From positions 1 through 5,002 of the forward strand of contig JAGOCU010000194.1 of assembly GCA_017998555.1 (NCBI GenBank): a stretch of 5,002 nucleotides of DNA, in the 5' to 3' direction. Positions 1 through 5,002 of this stretch are shown piece by piece. This DNA is from Thermoflexales bacterium (GTDB taxonomy: Bacteria; Chloroflexota; Anaerolineae; J036; Brachytrichaceae). Each line of letters opens with the position of its first letter. Positions within the stretch are counted from its first letter, which is position 1. The position numbers and the translations under genes were made by a program. A model generated the notes under the pieces. It did not search any database, was not told the DNA's origin, and saw nothing but the letters and a program-made list of their open reading frames with translations.

Positions 1-1032
1 TCATCGGATCGTTTGCTGGCCATCTCGCGCGCCGTCATCGGCGCGGTGGGCACGCCGCCTGAATTCGCCAACGATGTGGCTGAGTCGCTGGTCGAGGGCA
101 ACCTCTGCGGCCACGACTCGCATGGGGTGATGCGTCTGCCCCAATATGCCCGGATGGCCAAGGACGGCAAAGTCCTGGCTGGCGCAAGGGCCACCGTCGA
201 TACGCCCCGCCGGCCCGGCCTGGCCATGCGCCGGGTCGACGGCCACTGGGGCTGGGGCCAGCCGGCCGCGCGCCTGGCCACCCGCACGGCCATCGCCCTT
301 GCCGCCGACACCGGTGTCGCCGCCGTCGCCATCGACCACTGCAACCATGTCGGCCGGCTGGGCGAATACGCCGCAATGATCGCCGACGCCGGAATGCTGG
401 CGTTTGCGACCTGCAATGCCGGTCCGGCCGTTGCGCCGTTTGGCGGGCGGGCCCGCGTGTTTGGCACCAACCCCGTGACCTTTGCCGTCCCGCGCCTCAA
501 CGGCAAACGCCCGGTGCTGGTCGATTTCGCCACGGCCGGCGTGGCGGAGGGCAAGGTTCGGGTCGCGCTGGCCAAAGGCGCGCAGGTCCCGCCCGGGAAC
601 ATCGTCGACGTCAATGGCGCGCCGAGTGTTGAACCCAAGGCGTTTTACGACGGGGGTTCGCTTGTCGCGTTTGGGCTGCACAAAGGTTCCGGCTTGAGCG
701 TCATGGCGGAACTGCTGGGCGGCGGTCTGTCCGGTCTCGGTCCTTCCTGTCTACCCGGCTTTGCCTCAGGCTTTCTGGCGGGCAACGGCACCGTCATCAT
801 GGCCTTCAACATCGAGGACTTCACCCCCCGCGATCAGTATCTCGAGCGGGTTGAAGCCTTTTGCGCCAAGGTCGGCAGCTCCCAGCCTGCCCAGGGCGTT
901 TCGGAAGTCCTGCTTCCGGGCGATCCGGAATGGCGCTCGCGCGAGGCCCGGCTCAAGGCGGGGGTGCCCCTGCCCGACGCCACCTGGGCGGAGATCGAAG
1001 CCTGCGCGGCGGAGCTCGGCGTACCCGCGTGA
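1..1032 (+). CDS. Ldh_2-family malate/L-lactate dehydrogenase-like oxidoreductase, 5' partial
   Basis: This is an NAD(P)-dependent 2-hydroxyacid/2-oxoacid oxidoreductase of the Ldh_2 family (malate/L-lactate, ureidoglycolate and sulfolactate dehydrogenases), soluble and cytoplasmic. The frame is open from base 1 and the first residues (SSDRLLAISRAVIG) already match the family's N-terminal helix, so probably only about 5-10 codons are missing; the ATG at 376 and others are internal. Numbering from base 1, family landmarks are GHDSHG at 37-42, the loop with CNHVGRLGEY (His116), FGTNP at 154-158, a DFAT...GKVRVA segment near 176-187, GLHKGSGL at 225-232 (Lys228), and the closing PGDPEW at 306-311. 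The 343 visible residues match the usual 330-360. The conserved His and Lys positions are present, so the enzyme looks intact. The substrate cannot be told from sequence alone, and no pathway partner is visible. The gene ends at TGA 1030-1032, three bases before a strong hairpin. Confidence 0.9.
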   Translation, partial: SSDRLLAISRAVIGAVGTPPEFANDVAESLVEGNLCGHDSHGVMRLPQYARMAKDGKVLAGARATVDTPRRPGLAMRRVDGHWGWGQPAARLATRTAIALAADTGVAAVAIDHCNHVGRLGEYAAMIADAGMLAFATCNAGPAVAPFGGRARVFGTNPVTFAVPRLNGKRPVLVDFATAGVAEGKVRVALAKGAQVPPGNIVDVNGAPSVEPKAFYDGGSLVAFGLHKGSGLSVMAELLGGGLSGLGPSCLPGFASGFLAGNGTVIMAFNIEDFTPRDQYLERVEAFCAKVGSSQPAQGVSEVLLPGDPEWRSREARLKAGVPLPDATWAEIEACAAELGVPA

Positions 1033-1035
1033 AAC

Positions 1036-1076
1036 AGCGGGGGTAGCCGAAGGCAATGCCTTCGGCTACCCCCGCT
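1036..1076. terminator. Bidirectional hairpin terminator between convergent genes
   Basis: Bases 1036-1055 and 1057-1076 are perfect reverse complements (20-bp arms around A1056). As RNA this gives a long GC-rich stem of about 19 pairs with a three-base loop AAT at 1055-1057. It occupies all but three bases of the gap between the dehydrogenase stop (1030-1032) and the clpB stop (1077-1079). Only weak T-rich stretches follow on either side (TTCATTTCAATT on plus, TGTTTCAC on minus), so it is not a textbook intrinsic terminator. Its position between convergent genes makes a shared terminator the best reading. It could also be a copy of a dispersed palindromic repeat doing that job. Confidence 0.75.
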
Positions 1077-3686
1077 TCATTTCAATTCGATGCCATCCTC
1101 GCCGACATCCGCGGTGACCGTGTCGCCTTCTCGATAGCGACCCTCGAGCAGCTTGATCGACAGCGGATCCTGCAACTCGTTCTGGATGGCCCGCTTGAGC
1201 GGGCGCGCGCCGAACTGCTGATCGTAGCCGGCATGGGCAAGATACGCCCGCGCCGCGGGCGTGACGACCAGGGCGAGCTTGCGCTCGGACAGCCGCTTCA
1301 TGAGCTTGGACAACTGGACATCGACGATCCGGATCAGGTCCTCGTCGGTCAGCCGGCGGAACATGACGATGTCGTCGATCCGGTTGAGAAACTCCGGCCG
1401 GAAATGCTTCTGCAGTTCGCGCAGCACCCAGTCGCGCTGGGCTGAAGCGGCCCGTCGGTCCGAGCCCGGCCCGGTCTCCAACTCCTCCGGCACACCTCGA
1501 ATCAGGTTGCTGGTCATGATGATGACGGTGTTCTTGAAGTTCACCGTGCGGCCCTGCCCGTCGGTCAGCCGGCCATCGTCCAGCACCTGGAGCAGGACGT
1601 TGAAGACCTCCGGATGGGCCTTCTCGATTTCGTCGAAGAGCACAACGCTGTAAGGCTTGCGCCGGACCGCCTCGCTGAGCTGGCCGCCCTCGTCATAGCC
1701 CACATAGCCCGGCGGCGCGCCGATCAAGCGCGAGACCGTGTGCTTCTCCTGATACTCGCTCATGTCGATCCGGATCATCGCCTGCTCGTCGTCGAAGAGA
1801 AACTCGGCCAGGGCCTTGGCGGTCTCGGTTTTGCCAATCCCCGTTGGCCCCAGAAAGATGAAGGAGCCGATCGGACGGTTCGGATCCTGCATGCCGGCGC
1901 GCGCGCGGCGCACCGCGCCCGACACCACGCGCAGGGCCTCGTCCTGGCCGATCACCCGCTCGCGCAGGCGCTCTTCCATCCGCAGGAGCTTGGCGGTTTC
2001 GCCTTCCAGCATTTTTGACACCGGCACACCCGTCCAGCGGCTGACGATGGCGGCGATTTCGTCCGGCCCGACTTCTTCCTTGAGCAGCCGCGCGCCGGTG
2101 GGTCCCTCGGCGTCCTGCGCGAGTTGCAGGCGCTTCTGCAAATCGAGGAGCGTGCCGTAACGCAGTTTGGCGGCTTCGGCCAGGTCGGCGCTGCGCTCAG
2201 CCTGTTCGATCTTGACCTGGGTCGCCTCGATCTGCTCGCGCAGGCCGCGCACCGATTGGATGGCCTTCTTTTCGGTCTCCCACTGCGCGCGCATGGCGTT
2301 GCCCTTTTCCTTCTCGCTGGCGATCTCGCCTTCGATCCGCTGCAGCCGCTCGCGCGATGCGTCGTCGCTTTCCTTTTTCAAGGCCTCGCGCTCAATCTCA
2401 AGCTGCAACACGCGCCGGTCAATCTCGTCCAGGGCCGTTGGCTTGCTGTCGATCTCCATCTTGACCCGGCTGGCCGCTTCGTCAATGAGGTCGATGGCCT
2501 TGTCGGGCAACTGCCGATCGCTGATGTAGCGCGCGCTCAGCGTTGCGGCCGCGATCACGGCCGCGTCCTGGATCCGCACGCCATGATGAATCTCGTAGCG
2601 CTCTTTCAGGCCGCGCAGAATGCTGATCGTGTCGTCGACGCTGGGTTCCTCGACGATGATGGGCTGGAAACGTCGCTCCAGGGCGGCGTCCTTTTCGATG
2701 TGCTTGCGATACTCGTCAAGGGTCGTCGCGCCAACGCAGTGCAATTCGCCGCGCGCCAGCATCGGCTTGAGCAGGTTTCCGGCGTCCATCGCGCCCTCGG
2801 CCTTGCCCGCTCCGACCACGGTATGCAGTTCATCGATGAAGAGAATAATCCCGCCATTGCTCGAAGTCACTTCCTTGAGGACCGCCTTGAGCCGCTCCTC
2901 AAACTCACCCCGGTACTTGGCGCCGGCGATCAGCGCGCCCATATCCAGCGAGATGATGCGCTTGTCCTTCAAGCCTTCGGGCACGTCACGCCGCACGATG
3001 CGCTGGGCGAGGCCTTCGGCGATGGCGGTCTTGCCCACGCCGGGTTCGCCAATCAGCACCGGGTTGTTCTTTGTCCGGCGGGACAGGATCTGGATGACCC
3101 GGCGGATCTCCTCGTCGCGCCCGATCACCGGGTCCAGCTTGCCCTGCTTGGCAGCCTCGGTCAGGTCACGCCCATACTTCTCGAGCGCCTGGTAGGTGCC
3201 CTCCGGCTGAGCGGAAGTGACGCGCTGGCTCCCGCGGACCTGGACCAGGGCCTTGAGAATGCTGTCGCGGGTGATGCCGCCTTCGTTCAAGATCCGGGTC
3301 GCCGCAGACGGCCGGGAGCCGCTGCCGGCCTGGGCCAAACCCATCAACAGATGCTCGGTGCTGACGAATTCGTCGCGCATTTGCTTGGCTTCGGCCTCGG
3401 CTGTGTCGGTCATCCGGCTGACGTCTCGTGACAAGGTGGGTGTCGACGTCGATCCACTGACCTTTGGCTTGCCCCGCACCTCGCGTTCGATCAGGTCGTT
3501 GATCCGGGTCGGGCTGCCGCCGGCGGCTGAAATAACAGCCGGGGTGATCCCGCCCTCCTGGGTCAGCAGCGCGTTCAACAGGTGCTCGGGATCGATCTGT
3601 GAGTTGCCGTTCTCAACGGCGATTGCCTGGGCCTTGAGCAGGGCCTCCTGGGCTTTTTCTGTGTAGGTATTCAGGTTCATGGCCAT
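1077..3686 (-). CDS. clpB: ATP-dependent chaperone ClpB (Hsp100 protein disaggregase)
   Basis: ClpB is a hexameric AAA+ machine in the cytoplasm that pulls polypeptides out of aggregates together with DnaK/DnaJ/GrpE. The 869-aa length is typical. Domains: N-terminal Clp_N repeats (about 1-150), NBD1 (about 160-410), middle coiled coil (about 412-535), NBD2 (about 545-770) and C-terminal D2-small domain (about 770-869). Motifs: Walker A GEPGVGKT 213-220, pore loop KYRG 257-260, Walker B FIDE 283-286, arginine fingers R338/R339, second Walker A GPTGIGKT 613-620, pore loop GYVGY 660-664, Walker B LFDE 683-686, sensor-1 TSN 725-727, arginine finger R769 in FLNRID, and sensor-2 GARPLKR 826-832. 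The middle domain separates it from ClpA and ClpC, and no IGL/IGF ClpP-binding loop was seen. The start at 3684-3686 is preferred over the ATG at 3678-3680 because AAGGAG lies 8 bases ahead of it. The stretch after TSN (about 728-755) looks longer and atypical. The gene runs away from the downstream operon and is probably monocistronic. Confidence 0.98.
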   Translation of the reverse strand: MAMNLNTYTEKAQEALLKAQAIAVENGNSQIDPEHLLNALLTQEGGITPAVISAAGGSPTRINDLIEREVRGKPKVSGSTSTPTLSRDVSRMTDTAEAEAKQMRDEFVSTEHLLMGLAQAGSGSRPSAATRILNEGGITRDSILKALVQVRGSQRVTSAQPEGTYQALEKYGRDLTEAAKQGKLDPVIGRDEEIRRVIQILSRRTKNNPVLIGEPGVGKTAIAEGLAQRIVRRDVPEGLKDKRIISLDMGALIAGAKYRGEFEERLKAVLKEVTSSNGGIILFIDELHTVVGAGKAEGAMDAGNLLKPMLARGELHCVGATTLDEYRKHIEKDAALERRFQPIIVEEPSVDDTISILRGLKERYEIHHGVRIQDAAVIAAATLSARYISDRQLPDKAIDLIDEAASRVKMEIDSKPTALDEIDRRVLQLEIEREALKKESDDASRERLQRIEGEIASEKEKGNAMRAQWETEKKAIQSVRGLREQIEATQVKIEQAERSADLAEAAKLRYGTLLDLQKRLQLAQDAEGPTGARLLKEEVGPDEIAAIVSRWTGVPVSKMLEGETAKLLRMEERLRERVIGQDEALRVVSGAVRRARAGMQDPNRPIGSFIFLGPTGIGKTETAKALAEFLFDDEQAMIRIDMSEYQEKHTVSRLIGAPPGYVGYDEGGQLSEAVRRKPYSVVLFDEIEKAHPEVFNVLLQVLDDGRLTDGQGRTVNFKNTVIIMTSNLIRGVPEELETGPGSDRRAASAQRDWVLRELQKHFRPEFLNRIDDIVMFRRLTDEDLIRIVDVQLSKLMKRLSERKLALVVTPAARAYLAHAGYDQQFGARPLKRAIQNELQDPLSIKLLEGRYREGDTVTADVGEDGIELK

Positions 3687-3694
3687 TCGAACAT

Positions 3695-3700
3695 CTCCTT
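3695..3700 (-). promoter_or_regulatory. Ribosome binding site of clpB
   Basis: On the minus strand AAGGAG ends 8 bases before the ATG at 3684-3686 and 14 bases before the second in-frame ATG at 3678-3680. The spacing selects the first ATG, giving a protein that starts MAMNLNTYTEKAQ. Confidence 0.8.
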
Positions 3701-3866
3701 CATCTGGGACCGCATCGTAATCGCTCGCCGAAAATCTTGTATACGGTAGCGACGGATTGCTGGACGGGCGTTGGCGTCATGCTAGACGCGCATTCATGTC
3801 TCGTACAGCCGATCAGGCTCGTTATGTATACTTCTGGGGCAAAATTGATATTCTAAACAGAATCTT

Positions 3867-3905
3867 GAAGTTTCTTGAAATGCATATTGACAAATCTGAA
3901 ACTTC
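3867..3905. repeat. Short inverted repeat straddling the -35 box (possible operator)
   Basis: GAAGTTTC at 3867-3874 and GAAACTTC at 3898-3905 are perfect 8-bp inverted copies whose starts lie 31 bases apart, close to three helical turns. The -35 box lies between them and the right arm lies in the promoter spacer. The left arm also overlaps a direct repeat of TCTTGAA at 3863-3869 and 3873-3879, spaced 10 bases (one turn). This is an arrangement a dimeric regulator could bind. In an AT-rich stretch an 8-bp match may be chance, and no known operator consensus is matched in full. Confidence 0.35.
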
Positions 3906-3915
3906 GTCGTATTGT
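3887..3915 (+). promoter_or_regulatory. Sigma-70-type promoter of the DUF2089 operon
   Basis: A perfect -35 box TTGACA (3887-3892) is followed by a 17-base spacer and a -10 box TATTGT (3910-3915, four of six consensus bases). It lies in the AT-rich part of an otherwise GC-rich window. Transcription should begin near 3921-3923, leaving a leader of about 54 bases before the ATG at 3976. It is the best promoter match in the window and points into the small-protein gene. Confidence 0.7.
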
Positions 3916-3938
3916 TCTTTAAGTTCGCGGGGTCGTTA

Positions 3939-3970
3939 CCCTCCTTATGGGGGTGGCCGTCGCAGGAGGG
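3939..3970 (+). promoter_or_regulatory. Leader hairpin that can cover the ribosome binding site
   Basis: CCCTCCT at 3939-3945 is the exact reverse complement of AGGAGGG at 3964-3970, which is the Shine-Dalgarno sequence five bases ahead of the ATG at 3976. The 7-bp stem with an 18-base loop would hide the ribosome binding site. The same pyrimidine tract has two competing local partners: 3940-3944 with 3949-3953 (five pairs, one G-U, loop TTAT), and 3930-3933 with 3938-3941 (GGGT/ACCC, loop CGTT). Either would leave the ribosome binding site free. Control of translation by these alternatives is an inference from base pairing only. Confidence 0.45.
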
Positions 3971-3975
3971 CGAGC

Positions 3976-4206
3976 ATGTTGGATTATCAGAACTACATCG
4001 GACGCTTTGAGCGGCGGCATCAAGAGCTGCTCAAGGCCGCAGCCGAGGCGCGACGTCACCGCGTGGGGGCGGGCAGCCGAAACGGCGCCTGGCTGCTTGC
4101 GGTGGCGTCCGCCTTGGAACGCATTTCTGCGGCAATTCGGTCCCGCTACCCAGCCAACCCCATTCAACACGCGACAAACACTGCCGCCACCTGGAGGACC
4201 TCATGA
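3976..4206 (+). CDS. Small protein of unknown function (76 aa), first gene of the DUF2089 operon
   Basis: I do not recognise a named family. The start at 3976 is chosen because AGGAGGG lies five bases ahead and a promoter lies 61 bases further up; the frame stays open back to 3757, but that part looks non-coding. The 76-aa product begins MLDYQNYIGRFERRHQELLK, a charged amphipathic helix (about 3-28) rich in Arg, His and Glu. A basic linker (about 29-37) and a second, more hydrophobic helix follow (about 38-58, NGAWLLAVASALERISAAIR), then a polar, Thr/Asn-rich tail. There is no signal peptide. The second helix has charged residues on one face, so surface or protein binding is likelier than a true membrane span. 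The stop overlaps the next start as ATGA (4203-4206), so translation of the two genes is probably coupled. The good ribosome binding site, the coupling and codon use like its neighbours support a real gene. Similar small proteins beside DUF2089 in Chloroflexota are my recollection and unverified. Confidence 0.75.
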   Translation: MLDYQNYIGRFERRHQELLKAAAEARRHRVGAGSRNGAWLLAVASALERISAAIRSRYPANPIQHATNTAATWRTS

Positions 4207-4601
4207 ATGCTTTGCCTGCCGCCTGCCCCATTTGCGCCGGCGAGATGGTCGTCACCGAGACCCATTGCCCCGCCTGCGACACAACCTTGCGCGGCCGTTT
4301 CAGCCCGGCGAAAAGCCCTTTCCCCGGGCTCAGCGCGGAACAGATCGACTTCGTGCGCGCGTTTCTCAAATGCGAGGGAAAGATGAACCGGCTCGAGGTG
4401 GAACTCAGCCTGTCCTATCCCACCCTGCGCTCACGGCTGCAGGATGTCATTCGGGCGATGGGGTTCGAACCGTCGCGCGAGGAAGAACGACCGCTGCGCC
4501 TTTCGGATGACGATCGGCGCAACATCCTGGATGATTTGGACAAGGGCAAGATTTCGTCCGAGCAAGCCATGCAGATGCTGCGCGGAAAAGCGGATGCGTG
4601 A
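4203..4601 (+). CDS. DUF2089-family protein: zinc ribbon, helix-turn-helix-like region, SHOCT-like tail
   Basis: A 132-aa probable regulator with three parts. Residues 8-25 form a zinc ribbon with two CxxC pairs (CPIC at 8-11, CPAC at 22-25). Residues 43-88 (from GLSAEQIDFVRAFLKCEGK to RAMGF) resemble the helix-turn-helix of sigma-70 region 4, with LSYPTLRSRL (70-79) as the likely recognition part; this is the DUF2089 core. Residues 101-128 (DDRRNILDDLDKGKISSEQA) match the SHOCT-like helical hairpin also found at the N-terminus of YvlB-type proteins. The start ATG overlaps the previous stop by four bases, with GGAGG (4193-4197) five bases ahead. The beta-repeat gene follows 15 bases after its stop. 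DUF2089 has no established biochemical role that I know of. DNA binding, perhaps of its own promoter, is inferred from the zinc ribbon and HTH. The protein is cytoplasmic: it has no signal peptide or membrane segment. Confidence 0.88.
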   Translation: MNALPAACPICAGEMVVTETHCPACDTTLRGRFSPAKSPFPGLSAEQIDFVRAFLKCEGKMNRLEVELSLSYPTLRSRLQDVIRAMGFEPSREEERPLRLSDDDRRNILDDLDKGKISSEQAMQMLRGKADA

Positions 4602-4616
4602 CCGCGAGGTGATGAT

Positions 4617-5002
4617 ATGGGATCTCAGACTTTCAACACAGACACCAAGCCGACCGTGGTCGTCAACGCCCGCAATGACGTCATCGTCATGGGCTGGGAT
4701 CAGCCCCTGGTCGGGGTCGAGTTCGACGATCCGGGCGACGCCACCCAGGAAGGGTCGGTGATCAAGATCCGCACCCGCGGCGACTGCCGGATCAATATGC
4801 CCCGGGCCGGCTCACTCCTGATCGAGCGCGCCCGGGACGATGCGCGCATTGAACAAGTCATGGGCAGTATCCAGGTCCGCGGCGTGGGCTCGGACCTGCG
4901 CCTGCGCGATGTCGGCGATACCATCATCGACGCCGTTGGCGACAGCCTGGACGCTCGCGGCGTGACGGGCTCGCTGGTCGCCCGCAGCGTGGGGGGCGGC
5001 GC
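4617..5002 (+). CDS. DUF4097-like beta-strand repeat protein, 3' partial
   Basis: The frame starts at ATG 4617 with GAGGT (4606-4610) six bases ahead and is still open at the window end, giving 128 residues. The alternative ATG at 4612 leads into a different, short frame. Residues 12-60 are alternating beta-strand-like segments (PTVVVNARNDVIVMGWDQ, then VIKIRTRGDCRINMP), the usual opening of DUF4097/putative-adhesin proteins. From about residue 83 comes a run of short strand-turn repeats of 8-10 residues beginning at G83, G91, G100, G108, G118 and G126, with a G-[SD]-x-[LI] start and a closing V (SDLRLRDV, DSLDARGV, GSLVARSV). This predicts a beta-solenoid-like stack. There is no signal peptide or membrane helix in the visible part, so it is probably cytoplasmic unless the missing C-terminus adds an anchor. 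Its place after a DUF2089 gene recalls YvlB-like systems. The function is unknown. Confidence 0.82.
   Translation, partial: MGSQTFNTDTKPTVVVNARNDVIVMGWDQPLVGVEFDDPGDATQEGSVIKIRTRGDCRINMPRAGSLLIERARDDARIEQVMGSIQVRGVGSDLRLRDVGDTIIDAVGDSLDARGVTGSLVARSVGGG

Larger units (their letters stand above)
3687..3975. other. Divergent intergenic region between clpB and the DUF2089 operon
   Basis: These 289 bases separate two divergent transcription units. A stop-free frame runs through from 3757 into the next gene, but the stretch around 3820-3920 is AT-rich, unlike the flanking genes, and holds a promoter, so it is read as non-coding. The plus strand has a good promoter (3887-3915) with small repeats around it and a leader with a possible hairpin over the ribosome binding site. 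No equally good promoter was found for clpB on the minus strand. The best weak -10 candidates there are TAGAAT (3850-3855) and TATACA (plus-strand positions 3825-3830), both with poor -35 boxes. TGTATAC occurs twice on the plus strand (3738-3744 and 3825-3831); no meaning can be assigned to it. Confidence 0.7.

Noticed and set aside
1..681. Open minus-strand frame of 226 codons opposite the dehydrogenase gene
   Set aside because: Its product is an Arg/Gly/Ala/Asp-rich composition with no recognisable domain, and the plus strand carries clear Ldh_2 motifs across the same bases. It is a by-product of GC-rich codon bias.
3231..3260. Internal start giving a shorter ClpB isoform without the N-domain
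   Set aside because: The codons around residues 147-152 are CTG, GTC, CAG, GTC, CGC and GGG, with no ATG or GTG and no clear ribosome binding site.
2124..3431. Long open plus-strand frame (435 codons) opposite clpB
   Set aside because: Long antisense frames are common opposite GC-rich genes. The product has no family resemblance, and the clpB reading frame is conserved along the whole stretch.
3803..3832. TATACT at 3827-3832 as a second plus-strand promoter
   Set aside because: The -10 match is good, but there is no -35 box at 16-18 bases and no extended -10 TGn. The TTGACA/TATTGT pair downstream is far better.
3864..3879. Two CTTGAA hexamers that resemble the sigma-32 -35 box
   Set aside because: No CCCCAT-type -10 element lies 13-17 bases downstream of either copy, and they face away from clpB. 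They may be operator half-sites instead.
3757..3975. Upstream extension of the small gene to an ATG at 3757 (149 aa in total)
   Set aside because: The extension covers the AT-rich promoter region, has no ribosome binding site at 3757, and would place the promoter inside the gene. AGGAGGG five bases before 3976 decides the start.
3687..3975. tRNA, riboswitch class or CIRCE element in the intergenic region
   Set aside because: No tRNA-like cloverleaf, no known riboswitch core and no TTAGCACTC/GAGTGCTAA pair could be found by eye.
3919..4170. Minus-strand frame opposite the small gene
   Set aside because: No ribosome binding site or family match, and it overlaps the start signals of a better supported plus-strand gene.
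4444..4761. Plus-strand frame spanning the end of the DUF2089 gene and the start of the next gene
   Set aside because: It runs out of frame across two well supported genes, and its product is Arg/Ser/Trp-rich with no recognisable domain.

Overview
This GC-rich bacterial window shows tightly packed coding sequence with strong third-position G/C bias and one conspicuously AT-richer intergenic stretch (about 3820-3920). The gene set fits a member of the Chloroflexota, perhaps Anaerolineae: a malate/lactate dehydrogenase-type oxidoreductase, a clpB disaggregase, and a short operon of a small protein, a DUF2089 zinc-ribbon/HTH protein and a DUF4097-like beta-repeat protein. The taxonomic guess rests on family and neighbourhood resemblance from memory, not on a marker gene.

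Layout. (1) 1-1032, plus strand: an Ldh_2-family oxidoreductase whose first few codons lie before the window. (2) 1036-1076: a near-perfect palindrome with 20-bp arms that fills the gap between two convergent stop codons and probably ends transcription from both sides. (3) 1077-3686, minus strand: complete clpB, 869 aa, with both AAA+ modules and the middle coiled-coil domain. (4) 3687-3975: the divergent intergenic region. It carries a clear sigma-70-type promoter for the plus-strand genes, small repeats around that promoter, and a leader whose pyrimidine tract can pair with the ribosome binding site. (5) 3976-4206, 4203-4601 and 4617-5002 (cut by the window end), plus strand: a tightly spaced operon.

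How the genes may work together. ClpB is a cytoplasmic protein disaggregase. It is transcribed away from the three-gene operon, so the two share only the intergenic region. In the operon, genes one and two overlap by ATGA, which suggests coupled translation, and gene three follows 15 bases later with its own ribosome binding site. The DUF2089 protein looks like a DNA- or RNA-binding regulator (four-cysteine zinc ribbon, helix-turn-helix-like middle, SHOCT-like tail). It sits directly before a protein of short G-[SD] beta repeats. DUF4097 and SHOCT-like modules also occur together in the YvlB-type envelope-stress proteins of Firmicutes. A stress-related role for this operon is therefore plausible but not shown. 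The most interesting points are the competing hairpins in the operon leader and the operon itself. No mobile element, CRISPR array, tRNA or rRNA was seen.
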